Below are positions 1 to 8,116 of a stretch of 64,000 bases of DNA, in pieces. The notes beneath the pieces are model-generated. The model was not told where the DNA came from and searched no databases. It saw nothing but the letters and a program-made list of their open reading frames with translations. The translations under genes were made by a program, and so were the position numbers. The DNA lies in assembly GCF_023218075.1 (NCBI RefSeq), contig NZ_JALPTB010000002.1, positions 166,620 through 230,619 of the forward strand, given 5' to 3'. The first letter of the stretch is position 1; every line of letters begins with the position of its first letter. Source of the DNA: Rhodococcus sp. HM1. GTDB taxonomy: Bacteria; Actinomycetota; Actinomycetes; Mycobacteriales; Mycobacteriaceae.

Positions 1-79
1 CACCATCGCCACCACGGTCGACCCGAACACCTCCACGGCTGCTCTGAAGGGCTCCACCGAGGAGGGCCAGTTCCACTAG
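1..79 (+). CDS. aceA: isocitrate lyase, C-terminal end (partial)
   Basis: Only the last 25 codons are in the window, read in the frame that starts at base 2 and ends with TAG at 77-79. The residues end in GSTEEGQFH after a TVDPN motif, which is the characteristic C-terminus of actinobacterial isocitrate lyase, the first enzyme of the glyoxylate shunt. The following gene is fadB2, the same order as icl-fadB2 in Mycobacterium tuberculosis, which supports the call. The catalytic part lies outside the window. Confidence 0.85.
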   Translation, partial: TIATTVDPNTSTAALKGSTEEGQFH

Positions 80-90
80 GAACAGGCTTC

Positions 91-140
91 GAAGTCACAC
101 CGCGGCGGGATCCGTCCCGGACTCCCGCCGCGGTGACTTC
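91..140 (+). terminator. hairpin terminator after aceA
   Basis: A long inverted repeat with arms at 91-110 and 123-140 can pair over about 18 bp with a two-base bulge and a 12-base loop. It begins 11 bases after the aceA stop codon. There is no T-run, which is common for actinobacterial terminators. Confidence 0.7.
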
Positions 141-215
141 ACCCCAGCCGTACCGGCTGGACCGAGCTAGACCCTTACGACGATCCGGTCGGTGGATGAT
201 CCCCGCCGGATCGTC

Positions 216-282
216 GTGCAAGAACCCCTCTACAGACTCCGTGCAGGACCACCTGTGCAGGACCCCCTGTGCAAGACCCTCC
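216..282 (+). repeat. four 14-bp direct repeats upstream of fadB2
   Basis: Three head-to-tail copies of GTGCARGACCCCCT-like units lie at 241-254, 255-268 and 269-282, and a fourth, GTGCAAGAACCCCT, at 216-229. They fill the interval between the aceA terminator and the fadB2 ribosome binding site. They may be regulator binding sites or a slipped duplication; no regulator can be named from the sequence. Confidence 0.6.
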
Positions 283-315
283 ACGACCAACCCCACATGA
301 CGAGAAGGAGCTGAC

Positions 316-1212
316 GTGACCAGCGAGAAGATTCAGCGCGTCGGCGTGATCGGCGCCGGGATCATGGGCGCAGGTATCGCCGAGGTGTGCGCGCGCGCTC
401 ATGTCGACGTACTGGTGTTCGAGCAGACCCGTGAACTCGCGGCTGCCGGACGTGCCCGCATCCTCCGGTCCCTCGACCGGGGCGTGAGCAGCGGAAAGAT
501 CACCGAACGGGAGCGGGAGCAGGCCGCGTGGCGCCTCCGGTTCACCTCGGACCTCGGTGACTTCGCGGACCGTCAGCTCGTCGTGGAGGCCGTCGTCGAG
601 GACGAGAAGGTCAAGAGCGAGATCTTCGCCGAACTCGACAAGATCGTCACGGACCCGAACGCGGTGCTCGCGTCGAACACCTCGTCGATCCCGATCATGA
701 AGCTGGGCATCGCCACCAGCGCCCCCGAGCGCGTCATCGGCCTGCACTTCTTCAACCCCGTGCCGGTGCTCCCGCTCGTCGAGCTGGTCACCACGCTGAA
801 GACCAGCTCCACGGTCGCCCAGCGCGCCGAGGCCTTCGCCGCCGACATTCTCGGCAAGCAGGTCGTCCGCTCCTCGGACCGTGCCGGCTTCATCGCCAAC
901 GCGCTGCTCGTGCCCTACCTGCTGTCGGCGATCCGGATGGTCGAATCCGGCTTCGCGACGAAGGAGGACATCGACAAGACGATGGTGCTCGGCTGCGCCC
1001 ACCCGATGGGCCCGCTCGCGCTGACCGATCTGGTCGGGCTCGACACCGTCAAGTCGATCGCCGACTCGATGTACGAGGAGTTCAAGGAGCCGCTGTACTC
1101 GGCCCCGCCGCTGTTGCTGCGCATGGTCGAGGCCGGCCTCGTCGGCAAGAAGTCGGGTGCCGGCTTCTACGAATACGCCGAAAACGGTCGGGCCTCCAAG
1201 AAGGCCAGCTAA
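316..1212 (+). CDS. fadB2: 3-hydroxybutyryl-CoA dehydrogenase
   Basis: The 298-residue protein is a full-length 3-hydroxyacyl-CoA dehydrogenase that interconverts 3-hydroxybutyryl-CoA and acetoacetyl-CoA with NAD(P) in the cytosol. The N-terminus has the Rossmann motif GVIGAGIMGAGIA, and the catalytic segment GLHFFNPVPVLPLVE carries the conserved histidine. The C-terminal half has the dimerisation domain with the PMGPLALTDLVGLD signature. The start is GTG at 316, preceded by AAGGAG at 305-310. It lies just after aceA, as in M. tuberculosis (Rv0467-Rv0468), which fits a role in fatty-acid and C2-compound metabolism. Confidence 0.93.
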   Translation: MTSEKIQRVGVIGAGIMGAGIAEVCARAHVDVLVFEQTRELAAAGRARILRSLDRGVSSGKITEREREQAAWRLRFTSDLGDFADRQLVVEAVVEDEKVKSEIFAELDKIVTDPNAVLASNTSSIPIMKLGIATSAPERVIGLHFFNPVPVLPLVELVTTLKTSSTVAQRAEAFAADILGKQVVRSSDRAGFIANALLVPYLLSAIRMVESGFATKEDIDKTMVLGCAHPMGPLALTDLVGLDTVKSIADSMYEEFKEPLYSAPPLLLRMVEAGLVGKKSGAGFYEYAENGRASKKAS

Positions 1213-1325
1213 GCAGTAGGTAGCACCACACCGTACTTCGGCGCCCGTGCCCGACAGCAGTGCCACCTGCGCACTGCTCGTCGGTGCACGGGCGCGAGGT
1301 GCATGAGGGAAAGGTCGATTCCGAG

Positions 1326-3635
1326 ATGGCTACCAACGCCACCGGCTACGGATCCAGCATCCTCGGGTACCCGCGTATCGGTCCCCGCCGCGAACTCAAG
1401 CGTGCTCTCGAGTCCTACTGGCACGGCACCGGCACGCGCGACGAACTCGTCGCCGTCGCCCGTGAAATTCAGGAGGACACCTGGAGCGAGCTCGCGGCGA
1501 CCGGTCTGACACAGGTCCCCGGCAACACGTTCTCCTACTACGACCACGTCCTGGACAACGCCCTGTTGTTCGGCGCGGTCCCCGAGCGGTTCCGTTCCTT
1601 GGTCGGCGAGCTCGACCCGCTCGACTTCTATTTCACCCTGTGCCGCGGCCGGGAGGACTTCCCGCCGCTGGAACTGGTCCGCTGGTTCGGCAGCAACTAC
1701 CACTACCGGCAGCCCGAACTCGACGAGACCACCACGTTCGAGCTGAACTCGGCCGCCGTGCTCGACGAGTTCGAGCGGGCCAAGGCCAAGGGCATCGAAC
1801 TGCGCCCGGTCGTGCTCGGCCCGGTGTCGCTGCTGCTGCTGTCGAAGATCTCGCCGACGTCGCAGCAGGAGGGGTTCTCCACGCTCGACCTGCTCGACGC
1901 GCTGCTGCCCGAGTACGAGAAGCTCTTCGAGCAGCTCGCCAAGGCCGGCGCCACGTGCGTCCAGCTCGACGAACCGTCGTTCACCGAGGACCGCAGCGAC
2001 GAGGAACTCGCGGCGCTCGAGCGGGCCTACGAGAAGCTGTCCCACGCGCCGCTGCGTCCGCGCATCCTCGTGACCGGTCCCTACGGTCATCTCGGCGCGG
2101 CGCTGCCGATCCTCGCGGCCTCGAAGATCGAGGCCATCGGCCTGGACCTGATCAACGGCCGGATCAGCGCCGAGGAACTGGCCGCCGTGCCGGGTCTGAA
2201 GCGCAAGCGGATCTACGCCGGTGTCGTCGACGGCCGCAACGTGTGGCGCGCCGACCGTCGTCGCGTGCTCGAATACCTCGACTCGATCGCGAAGGTCGCG
2301 CCCGACCTGGTCGTGTCGACCTCCTGCACGTTGCTGCACGTGCCCTATGACCTTCTCGTCGAGTACGACATCCCCGGTGACGTCGCCGACCGCCTCGCCT
2401 TCGCGAAGCAGAAGGTCGGCGAGGTGGTCTCGCTCGCCAAGGCACTGACCACCGGAGCCGAGGAGAAGTGGCGCGTGCCGCCGACGTCGGTGCACTTCAA
2501 GCAGAAGCACACCGTCCGCGCGCGGATCAACGCGCTCAAGCCCGAACACCGGGTGCGGGCACCGTACGAGGAGCGTCGCGCCGCGCAACAGAAGCGGCTG
2601 AACCTGCCGCCGGTCCCGGCGACCACCCTCGGGTCGTTCCCGCAGACCGACGAGATTCGCAAGATCCGTTACGACCTCGGTCAGGGCCGGATCTCGTACG
2701 ACGACTACGTCAAGCGGATCCGCGAGGAGATCGAGTCCACCATCCGGTTGCAGGAGGACATCGGTCTCGACGTGCTCGTGCACGGCGAGCACGAGCGCAA
2801 CGACATGGTCCAGTACTTCGCCGAGATGCTGGAGGGCTTCGCCACCACGCACTTCGGCTGGGTGCAGGCCTACGGTTCCCGGTGCACGCGTCCGCCGATC
2901 CTCTACGGCGACATCGTGCGGCTGAAGCCGATGACCGTCGAGTGGATCACGTTCGCGCAGTCGCTGACCGACAAGCCGGTCAAGGGCATGCTCACCGGAC
3001 CGGTGACGATGCTGGCCCGGTCCTACATGCGCCAGGATCAGCCGCTGCACGAAACTGCCGATCAGCTCGCGCTGGCCATCCGCGACGAGATCGCCGATCT
3101 CGAGCGGGCGGGTATCGCGATCATCCAGGTCGACGAGCCGGCCATCCGGGAACTGCTGCCGCTGCGTCAGGACGGCCGCGCCGAGTACCTGGACTGGGCG
3201 GTCGACGCGTTCCGTCTCGCCACCGGTGGAGCGAAACCGGAGACGCAGATCCACACACACCTGACGTACTCCGGTCAGAAGTCGGTCGTCGAGGCGATCG
3301 AACGGCTCGATGCGGACGTCACCGCGATCGTCGCGACCCGGTCCATCCGCTGGGTCCTCGAGGCGATCAAGGACCACGCGCTCACCCACGGCGTCGGCCC
3401 CGGCGTGTACGAGAGCCGTTCGGCGCGGATCCCGGACATCGACGAGCTGGACGAACTGCTCACCGAAGCCGCCGAATCGGTGGACCTGGACCGGTTGTGG
3501 GCGAACCCGGACGGCGGGCTCAAGACCCGCCACCACTGGCAGCTCGAACCGTCGCTGCGCAATCTCGTCGCGGCGGCGCGCCGGCTGCGGCGCCGGGCCG
3601 AAGCCCAGCAGGCCGAAGCCCAGCAGGAGCAGTAG
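1326..3635 (+). CDS. MetE-family protein lacking zinc ligands
   Basis: This 769-residue protein aligns over its whole length with cobalamin-independent methionine synthase, which moves a methyl group from 5-methyltetrahydrofolate to homocysteine. Both barrels are present: RIGPRRELKRALE near the N-terminus, GSFPQT and HGEHERNDMVQYF in the C-terminal barrel, and IQVDEPAIRE with the substrate-binding Asp. The zinc site is not intact. Only His645 remains, while the positions matching E. coli Cys643, Glu665 and Cys726 are Thr647, Val669 and Gly730. The numbering offset of four is constant across all sites, so the alignment is secure. The C-terminus is Ala/Gln-rich. I chose ATG 1326, 13 bases after a GAGGGAAAGG ribosome binding site. 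It may be a pseudoenzyme or use other chemistry. Confidence 0.88.
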   Translation: MATNATGYGSSILGYPRIGPRRELKRALESYWHGTGTRDELVAVAREIQEDTWSELAATGLTQVPGNTFSYYDHVLDNALLFGAVPERFRSLVGELDPLDFYFTLCRGREDFPPLELVRWFGSNYHYRQPELDETTTFELNSAAVLDEFERAKAKGIELRPVVLGPVSLLLLSKISPTSQQEGFSTLDLLDALLPEYEKLFEQLAKAGATCVQLDEPSFTEDRSDEELAALERAYEKLSHAPLRPRILVTGPYGHLGAALPILAASKIEAIGLDLINGRISAEELAAVPGLKRKRIYAGVVDGRNVWRADRRRVLEYLDSIAKVAPDLVVSTSCTLLHVPYDLLVEYDIPGDVADRLAFAKQKVGEVVSLAKALTTGAEEKWRVPPTSVHFKQKHTVRARINALKPEHRVRAPYEERRAAQQKRLNLPPVPATTLGSFPQTDEIRKIRYDLGQGRISYDDYVKRIREEIESTIRLQEDIGLDVLVHGEHERNDMVQYFAEMLEGFATTHFGWVQAYGSRCTRPPILYGDIVRLKPMTVEWITFAQSLTDKPVKGMLTGPVTMLARSYMRQDQPLHETADQLALAIRDEIADLERAGIAIIQVDEPAIRELLPLRQDGRAEYLDWAVDAFRLATGGAKPETQIHTHLTYSGQKSVVEAIERLDADVTAIVATRSIRWVLEAIKDHALTHGVGPGVYESRSARIPDIDELDELLTEAAESVDLDRLWANPDGGLKTRHHWQLEPSLRNLVAAARRLRRRAEAQQAEAQQEQ

Positions 3636-3652
3636 AACCATCCCGCCCGGCC

Positions 3653-3689
3653 GGTGCGCACCCGCGGACAGCCCCCGCGGGTGCGCACC
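3653..3689 (+). terminator. hairpin terminator after metE-like gene
   Basis: A perfect 15-bp stem (3653-3667 with 3675-3689) encloses a seven-base loop, 18 bases after the stop codon. It separates the MetE-like gene from the alcohol dehydrogenase. Confidence 0.8.
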
Positions 3690-3717
3690 GTCGTCTGCGC
3701 GGGTGTAGGCATGACGT

Positions 3718-4758
3718 ATGACGATCGTTGCCGCCTACGCTGCCCCCGCCGCAGACGCACCTCTCGCCAAGACCACCATCGAGCGCCGGGAACCTGGTCC
3801 GCTCGACGTGCTCATCCGGATCGAATACGCCGGGATCTGCCACTCCGACATCCACACCGTCCGCAACGAGTGGGGTCGCACCCGATACCCGCTGGTTCCG
3901 GGACACGAGATCGTCGGCGTCGTCGAGGCCGTCGGCTCCGACGTCACGAAGCACGCGGTGGGGGACCGCGTGGGCGTGGGCTGCTTCGTCGCATCCTGCC
4001 GCGAATGCGACGCGTGCGAGGCCGGGGCCGAGCAGCACTGCGAGAACCGGGTCACCGGCACCTACAACGCCGTCGACGCCGACGGCCGGGTCACCCAGGG
4101 CGGGTACTCGACCCACATCGTCGTCACCGAGCACTTCGTGCTGAAGGTGCCGGCCGGGCTGGATCCCGCGGCCGCCACCCCGCTGCTGTGTGCCGGTATC
4201 ACCCTGTACTCCCCGCTGCGCCGCTACGGTGCCGGCCCCGGCACCCGTGTCGCGATCATCGGGATGGGCGGACTCGGACACGTCGGCGTGAAGATCGCCG
4301 CGGCGCTCGGTGCCGAGGTCACGGTGCTCGGCCACTCCCTGTCGAAGAAGGACGACGGCCTGCGGTTCGGTGCCGTCGACTACCGGGCGACCAGCGACCC
4401 GAATCTGTTCAAGGAACTCCGTAACCGGTTCGACCTGATCCTCAACACCGTGTCGGTGAACCTCGACATGGACAAGTATCTGTCGCTGCTGCGGCTGAAC
4501 GGCACCCTCGTCGAACTCGGCCTGCCGGAACACCCCCTGACGGTGCGCGCGTTCAGCCTCGGTGCCAACAACCGCGCGCTGGCCGGATCCAATGTGGGTG
4601 GCATCGCGGAAACCCAGGAGATGCTCGACTTCTGCGCCGAGCACGGAATCGGAGCCGAGATCGAACTGATCTCCGCCGAGCAGATCAACGACGCCTACGA
4701 ACGGGTGGTCGCGAGCGACGTGCGCTACCGCTTCGTCATCGACGCGGCAACGATCTGA
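3718..4758 (+). CDS. zinc-dependent alcohol dehydrogenase (AdhC/CAD type)
   Basis: The 346-residue protein is a medium-chain zinc alcohol dehydrogenase of the cinnamyl-alcohol dehydrogenase branch; M. tuberculosis AdhC has about the same length. The catalytic zinc ligands appear in GICHSDIH and in VPGHEIVG. The structural zinc site is four cysteines in [15 protein letters not shown]. The cofactor motif is [13 protein letters not shown], typical of NADP-preferring members. It likely interconverts aldehydes and alcohols. The ribosome binding site is weak. It converges with sigF, whose stop codon is only 7 bases away. Confidence 0.88.
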   Translation: MTIVAAYAAPAADAPLAKTTIERREPGPLDVLIRIEYAGICHSDIHTVRNEWGRTRYPLVPGHEIVGVVEAVGSDVTKHAVGDRVGVGCFVASCRECDACEAGAEQHCENRVTGTYNAVDADGRVTQGGYSTHIVVTEHFVLKVPAGLDPAAATPLLCAGITLYSPLRRYGAGPGTRVAIIGMGGLGHVGVKIAAALGAEVTVLGHSLSKKDDGLRFGAVDYRATSDPNLFKELRNRFDLILNTVSVNLDMDKYLSLLRLNGTLVELGLPEHPLTVRAFSLGANNRALAGSNVGGIAETQEMLDFCAEHGIGAEIELISAEQINDAYERVVASDVRYRFVIDAATI

Positions 4759-4765
4759 GGACCGT

Positions 4766-5551
4766 TCAGAACTGGTCGCCGAGTTGCTCGCGCAGCTGGG
4801 CGAGGGTCTTGGTGAGCAGCCGTGACACGTGCATCTGCGACACCCCGACCCGCTCGGCGATCTGCGTCTGCGTCATGTTCCCGAAGAATCGCAGCAGCAC
4901 CACCGTGCGTTCGCGTTCGGGCAGTGCCGCCAGCAGCGGCCGCAGCGTCTCGTGGTTCTCCACCTCGGACAGTGCGGAATCGTATTCGCCGAGAGTGTCG
5001 GCGAGGGTGACGCCGTGCCCGCCGGAATCGGTCTGCGCGCTGCGGTCGACCGACACGGTCTGGTAGGCGTTCCCGGCGACCAGGCCTTCGGCGACCTCCT
5101 CGCGGTCCAGGCCCAGTTCGGCGGCAAGCTCGGGGACCGTGGGGGCACGGCCGAGCTGTTGCGACAGGTCGGCGGTCGCCTTGTTCAGCGCGATGTGGAG
5201 TTCCTTCATCCGGCGCGGAACCCGCACCGCCCATCCGGTATCGCGGAAGTGCCGGCGCACCTCGCCCATGATCGTGGGGACGGCGAACGACACGAAGTCC
5301 GAGCCGCGGTCCGGGTCGAACCGGTCCACTGCGTTGACGAGGCCGAGCCTCGCGACCTGGACGAGATCGTCGAACGTCTCCCCGCGTCCGTCGAACCGGC
5401 GCGCGATGTGTTCGGCGAGCGGCAGGCATCGCTCGACGATCTTGTCGCGCACCGCCGTACGGGCCGAGGCGTCCGCACCGTGCGACCGGAACTCGGTGAA
5501 CAGTTCGATGACGTCGGCATACTCGTCGGGGTCGCGCTTGTTCCCGCTCAC
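4766..5551 (-). CDS. sigF: RNA polymerase sigma factor, SigB/SigF/SigG family
   Basis: The 261-residue protein has the length of mycobacterial SigF, the stress and stationary-phase sigma factor. Region 2 is visible as FDDLVQVARLGLVNAVDRFD followed by FVSFAVPTIMGEVRRHFRD. Region 3 follows with VPRRMKELH, and region 4 ends in a helix-turn-helix (MTQTQIAERVGVSQMHVSR). The start is GTG 5551, because it overlaps the rsbW stop codon by four bases, so the two are translationally coupled. It sits at the head of an island rich in genes with SigF-type promoters and has such a promoter itself. Confidence 0.93.
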   Translation of the reverse strand: MSGNKRDPDEYADVIELFTEFRSHGADASARTAVRDKIVERCLPLAEHIARRFDGRGETFDDLVQVARLGLVNAVDRFDPDRGSDFVSFAVPTIMGEVRRHFRDTGWAVRVPRRMKELHIALNKATADLSQQLGRAPTVPELAAELGLDREEVAEGLVAGNAYQTVSVDRSAQTDSGGHGVTLADTLGEYDSALSEVENHETLRPLLAALPERERTVVLLRFFGNMTQTQIAERVGVSQMHVSRLLTKTLAQLREQLGDQF

Positions 5552-5976
5552 CGAGCGGCACTCCCCTCGGTGAGCGAGAGGTCGATGGTGGTGACGCTGC
5601 CGTCGGCGGTGTCGTCGACGCGCACCTCCACCGAGTCGGCGAGCGAGTTCAGGACGTGCCAGCCGAACGTGCGTGCCGAACTCGCGGGCGAGGGTCGGGT
5701 CGTGGCGGAGACACTGATGCGCAGCGTCGGCGCGATCGCCTGAAACCGGCACGTGACGTCGGTTCCGTCGACGGCACTCATGATCAGGCGCGTGGCTGCT
5801 TCGTCGACGGCGAGTTTCACGTCGGCGACGGTGTCGAGATCGAAGTCCTGCTGCAGCGCGATCGCGGCGGCGACGGCACGCAACACGGGGAGCTGTCCCG
5901 GATCGGCGCGGACGCGCAGTTCCACGATGGGATGCGTGTGCGCGCGGTCCGAGTCGATCGAAGCGGTCGTCGCCAT
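5548..5976 (-). CDS. rsbW: anti-sigma factor kinase, RsbW family
   Basis: The 142-residue protein has a GHKL/HATPase-like fold: an N-terminal strand region, then the N-box-like helix DVKLAVDEAATRLI, and the C-terminal FGWHVLNSLADSVEV segment. In this family the protein binds and silences the sigma factor encoded next to it, here sigF, and is released by anti-anti-sigma factors such as the STAS protein at 6983. The canonical N-box Asn of Bacillus RsbW is replaced, as also occurs in actinobacterial members, so kinase activity is uncertain. The gene overlaps sigF by four bases. Confidence 0.87.
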   Translation of the reverse strand: MATTASIDSDRAHTHPIVELRVRADPGQLPVLRAVAAAIALQQDFDLDTVADVKLAVDEAATRLIMSAVDGTDVTCRFQAIAPTLRISVSATTRPSPASSARTFGWHVLNSLADSVEVRVDDTADGSVTTIDLSLTEGSAAR

Positions 5977-6054
5977 GGGTTCGGGGCCCTTTCAGTCGGA
6001 TTCTCGGTCGGTCGCCGGGTCGACACGATCCGGCACCTCCCGTTCGAGCGGAGA

Positions 6055-6081
6055 ATACCCAAGAAGGTCGTGTATGAATCG
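6055..6081 (-). promoter_or_regulatory. SigF-type promoter of rsbW-sigF
   Basis: On the reverse strand a GGGTAT box (6055-6060) lies 15 bases downstream of CGATTC (6076-6081), 78 bases before rsbW. This is the same two-box element found throughout the island and implies autoregulation of the operon. Confidence 0.6.
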
Positions 6082-6103
6082 TGACCGCGAAAGGTGAATT
6101 CGT

Positions 6104-6826
6104 ATGAGCAACGAGGAGGCACAGCGCGAGGAGACAGGGGCCGTCTTCGCGCGGCTCGCGGAGATCGTGTACGGCCCAGAGGACTACGCGCAGATGTGCG
6201 CAGCGCTGTGCGTCGCGGCCCCGATGCTCGTTCCCGGTTGCGATCGAGCAAGTCTCGTGGTGCGGCGCGGGTCGTCGATGCGCACGGTCGCGGCCGGCGA
6301 CGACACGGCCCGCCGAATCGACGCTGCCGAAAGGGAACTCGGCGAAGGCCCGTGCATCGACGTCCTGCACCACGACACGGCCGAACTCGATACCGACCTG
6401 GCAGTCCGCACCCGCTGGCCGGCGCTGACCAAGTGGGTCCTCGAATCCACCCCCGTCCGCGGAGCAGCGGGATTCCGTCTGACCGTCGAAGGTGCGGACG
6501 CCGCGGCCCTCAACATCTTCTCCGACACACCGGGCGCGTTGACGGAGCAGTCTCTCGACGCGGGCGCGGTGCTCGCCGCGTTCGCGTCGGTGGCGCTGAG
6601 CGCGAGGGCCCACCGGGACCAGGCCGTCTCGCTGCGTGCCGGTCTCGAGAGCAATCGGGAGATCGGGAAGGCGATAGGACTGCTCATGGCCATCCACGAG
6701 GTGCCCGAGGAACAGGCGTTCACGCTGCTCCGGGAGGCGTCGCAGCGGATGAACCTGCGATTATCCGAGGTTGCAAAGCAGGTGGTGGAGACCTTGAAAC
6801 GAACGTCCGACGCGTCCGAATCATGA
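6104..6826 (+). CDS. GAF-ANTAR transcription antiterminator
   Basis: The 240-residue protein has an N-terminal GAF sensor domain (about residues 15-155) and a C-terminal ANTAR RNA-binding domain (about 165-225) with the typical NREIGKAIGLLMAIHEVPEEQAF and ASQRMNLRLSEVA segments. ANTAR proteins bind paired RNA hairpins and prevent termination. It has no histidine-kinase-type receiver, so it is probably a direct ligand or redox sensor. The start ATG 6104 has GAAAGGTG upstream. It is divergent from rsbW-sigF and may share stress control. Confidence 0.87.
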   Translation: MSNEEAQREETGAVFARLAEIVYGPEDYAQMCAALCVAAPMLVPGCDRASLVVRRGSSMRTVAAGDDTARRIDAAERELGEGPCIDVLHHDTAELDTDLAVRTRWPALTKWVLESTPVRGAAGFRLTVEGADAAALNIFSDTPGALTEQSLDAGAVLAAFASVALSARAHRDQAVSLRAGLESNREIGKAIGLLMAIHEVPEEQAFTLLREASQRMNLRLSEVAKQVVETLKRTSDASES

Positions 6827-6959
6827 GATTCCGATGTCGTCCGTTGAGCATTGCCGTCGATTTGACGTAGGCTGAGTCCAGGTTGAGCACACAGCCTGGA
6901 CCAGGAAGCATCGCGGAAGCGGGCATCCGTGGCAGGCCGCCCGACTTTCTGCGATTCTT

Positions 6960-6980
6960 CCCATCGTTTCGATGGGAGTG
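6960..6980 (+). promoter_or_regulatory. hairpin overlapping the STAS gene ribosome binding site
   Basis: CCCATCG (6960-6966) and CGATGGG (6970-6976) form a perfect 7-bp stem with a three-base loop. The right arm contains the first bases of the Shine-Dalgarno sequence GGGAG (6974-6978), and ATG follows at 6983. The hairpin would restrict translation initiation, so it is a candidate translational control element. Confidence 0.4.
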
Positions 6981-6982
6981 TC

Positions 6983-7399
6983 ATGACTGTTGTTCCCAAT
7001 TTTCGCGCCGCTACACGTTGGGCTACCAGCACGGGTGTGCCCGATGAAACATCCGCCGGTGCGCGTTTCGTCACCGAACGGATAAGCGGTGACATGGTGC
7101 GGGTCGCTGTGCAGGGCGAGATCGACCTGCTCAACGCTCCGGCGCTGCGTCGTTACGCCAGCGACCGGCTGCGTCCGTCCGCGCGAATGGTGCTCGACCT
7201 GTCCGAAGTCGAATTCATCGGGTCCGCGGGGCTCGCTGTGTTCGAGGCTCTCGAAGCGAGGGCAAACCAGTGCGACGCACGGTGGGTGCTCGTCGGGAAA
7301 CGGCCGGTGCAACGACTGCTGCTCGCCGCGGGCGAGACCCGTCTGCAACTGCACACCTCGCTCGAGAGCGCGATGGGGGCGCTCCGGGTCTCGGCATAG
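6983..7399 (+). CDS. STAS-domain anti-anti-sigma factor
   Basis: The 138-residue protein carries a STAS domain (about residues 30-130). The phosphorylatable serine is in EFIGSAGLAVFEAL, the signature of SpoIIAA/RsbV proteins. In partner switching the unphosphorylated protein binds the anti-sigma kinase and frees the sigma factor, so RsbW at 5548 is the obvious candidate partner. It lies 1 kb from rsbW-sigF with the GAF-ANTAR gene between them. The N-terminal 30 residues are not part of the fold. The start is ATG 6983. Confidence 0.87.
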   Translation: MTVVPNFRAATRWATSTGVPDETSAGARFVTERISGDMVRVAVQGEIDLLNAPALRRYASDRLRPSARMVLDLSEVEFIGSAGLAVFEALEARANQCDARWVLVGKRPVQRLLLAAGETRLQLHTSLESAMGALRVSA

Positions 7400-7410
7400 A
7401 AGAGGGGGGC

Positions 7411-7447
7411 TCATCCTTGCCGGTCGGGCACCGATCGGCAAGGATGA
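7411..7447. terminator. hairpin terminator after STAS gene
   Basis: A 17-bp stem with one G-U position and a three-base loop is formed by 7411-7427 and 7431-7447. It lies between the STAS gene and the reverse-strand marR-type gene and can serve both. Confidence 0.75.
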
Positions 7448-7550
7448 ACCACCGCGCGGCGTACGGAACCACGACACCCACGACTGCCGACGCGACGAAC
7501 ACGAATGCGAGATGCTTCTGATGCACGGCGATTCCTTCGGACGGTAGCGG

Positions 7551-8036
7551 TCAGGATCCGGGTTCGGTTCCTGCTCCGGTCACGCGGACATTCTCGACCA
7601 CGGCCCGCATCTTCGAGAGGAACTCGTCGATCGTGGCGAGTTCCTCGGGGGAGAACGAGTCGAGAACCCCGACAGCCCGGCCGATGAGCGGCCCGAAGAA
7701 GCTCCAGCCGAGTTGTTCGGCGGACTCGGTGACCTGCAACCTCACGCGTCGGCGGTCCTGGCCGTCGCGTTCCCTCGCCACCAGGCCGTCCTTCTCGAGA
7801 CGGTCGACGAGCGCGGTGGTCGACGCGGAGTTCAGGCCGAGTTGCTGCCCCAGCCATCCCGGCGTCGCGACGGCGCCGGCGCGGGCAGCGTCGAGCAGAG
7901 CGATCAGGGCGCGCACATCGGTGGCGTGAAGTCCGTGGGTCCGGGCGAACTCGGAGCCGAACAGGTTCAGCTGCACCACGAGTTCCCGTAGACCGTGCAC
8001 CATCGCCAGGGCCCGGCCGTTCTCCGTGTCCGTCAC
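7551..8036 (-). CDS. MarR-family transcriptional regulator
   Basis: The 161-residue protein has the winged-helix MarR fold: a recognition helix region with LGQQLGLNSASTTALVDRLEKDGLV and the wing with the signature RDGQDRRRVRLQVTE. MarR proteins are dimeric repressors often relieved by phenolic or oxidant ligands. It is divergent from the alpha/beta hydrolase gene at 8117, and the 80-base space between them contains a perfect TATCTCGA palindrome, so it probably represses itself and the hydrolase. The start is GTG 8036. Confidence 0.88.
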   Translation of the reverse strand: MTDTENGRALAMVHGLRELVVQLNLFGSEFARTHGLHATDVRALIALLDAARAGAVATPGWLGQQLGLNSASTTALVDRLEKDGLVARERDGQDRRRVRLQVTESAEQLGWSFFGPLIGRAVGVLDSFSPEELATIDEFLSKMRAVVENVRVTGAGTEPGS

Positions 8037-8077
8037 TGCTGATCCTCCGGCTCGACCAGATTACCTCGACAGTCTAC

Positions 8078-8096
8078 TATCTCGATCGTCGAGATA
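8078..8096. promoter_or_regulatory. palindromic operator, probable MarR site
   Basis: TATCTCGA (8078-8085) and TCGAGATA (8089-8096) are perfect inverted repeats around TCG, located between the divergent marR-type and hydrolase genes. Size and place fit a MarR dimer site. Confidence 0.6.
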
Positions 8097-8116
8097 ATTC
8101 CATGGCGGAGGTTGCA

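Noticed and set aside
1209..3641. 810-codon reverse-strand open frame across the metE-like gene
   Set aside because: It is antisense to a conserved MetE family protein, has Arg/Gly/Asp-rich low-complexity content and no family motifs. High GC content makes such frames common.
4766..6697. A longer sigF reading frame starting at 6697
   Set aside because: Only the last 261 codons match sigma factors; the upstream part runs antisense through the GAF-ANTAR gene and across rsbW in another frame. GTG 5551 with the rsbW overlap is the natural start.
7215..7526. 103-residue reverse frame with a hydrophobic start (MHQKHLAFVFVASAVVG)
   Set aside because: It has a possible GAAGGA upstream, but it runs through the terminator hairpin at 7411 and 180 bases into the STAS gene, and its end is low complexity. 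Too weak to call.
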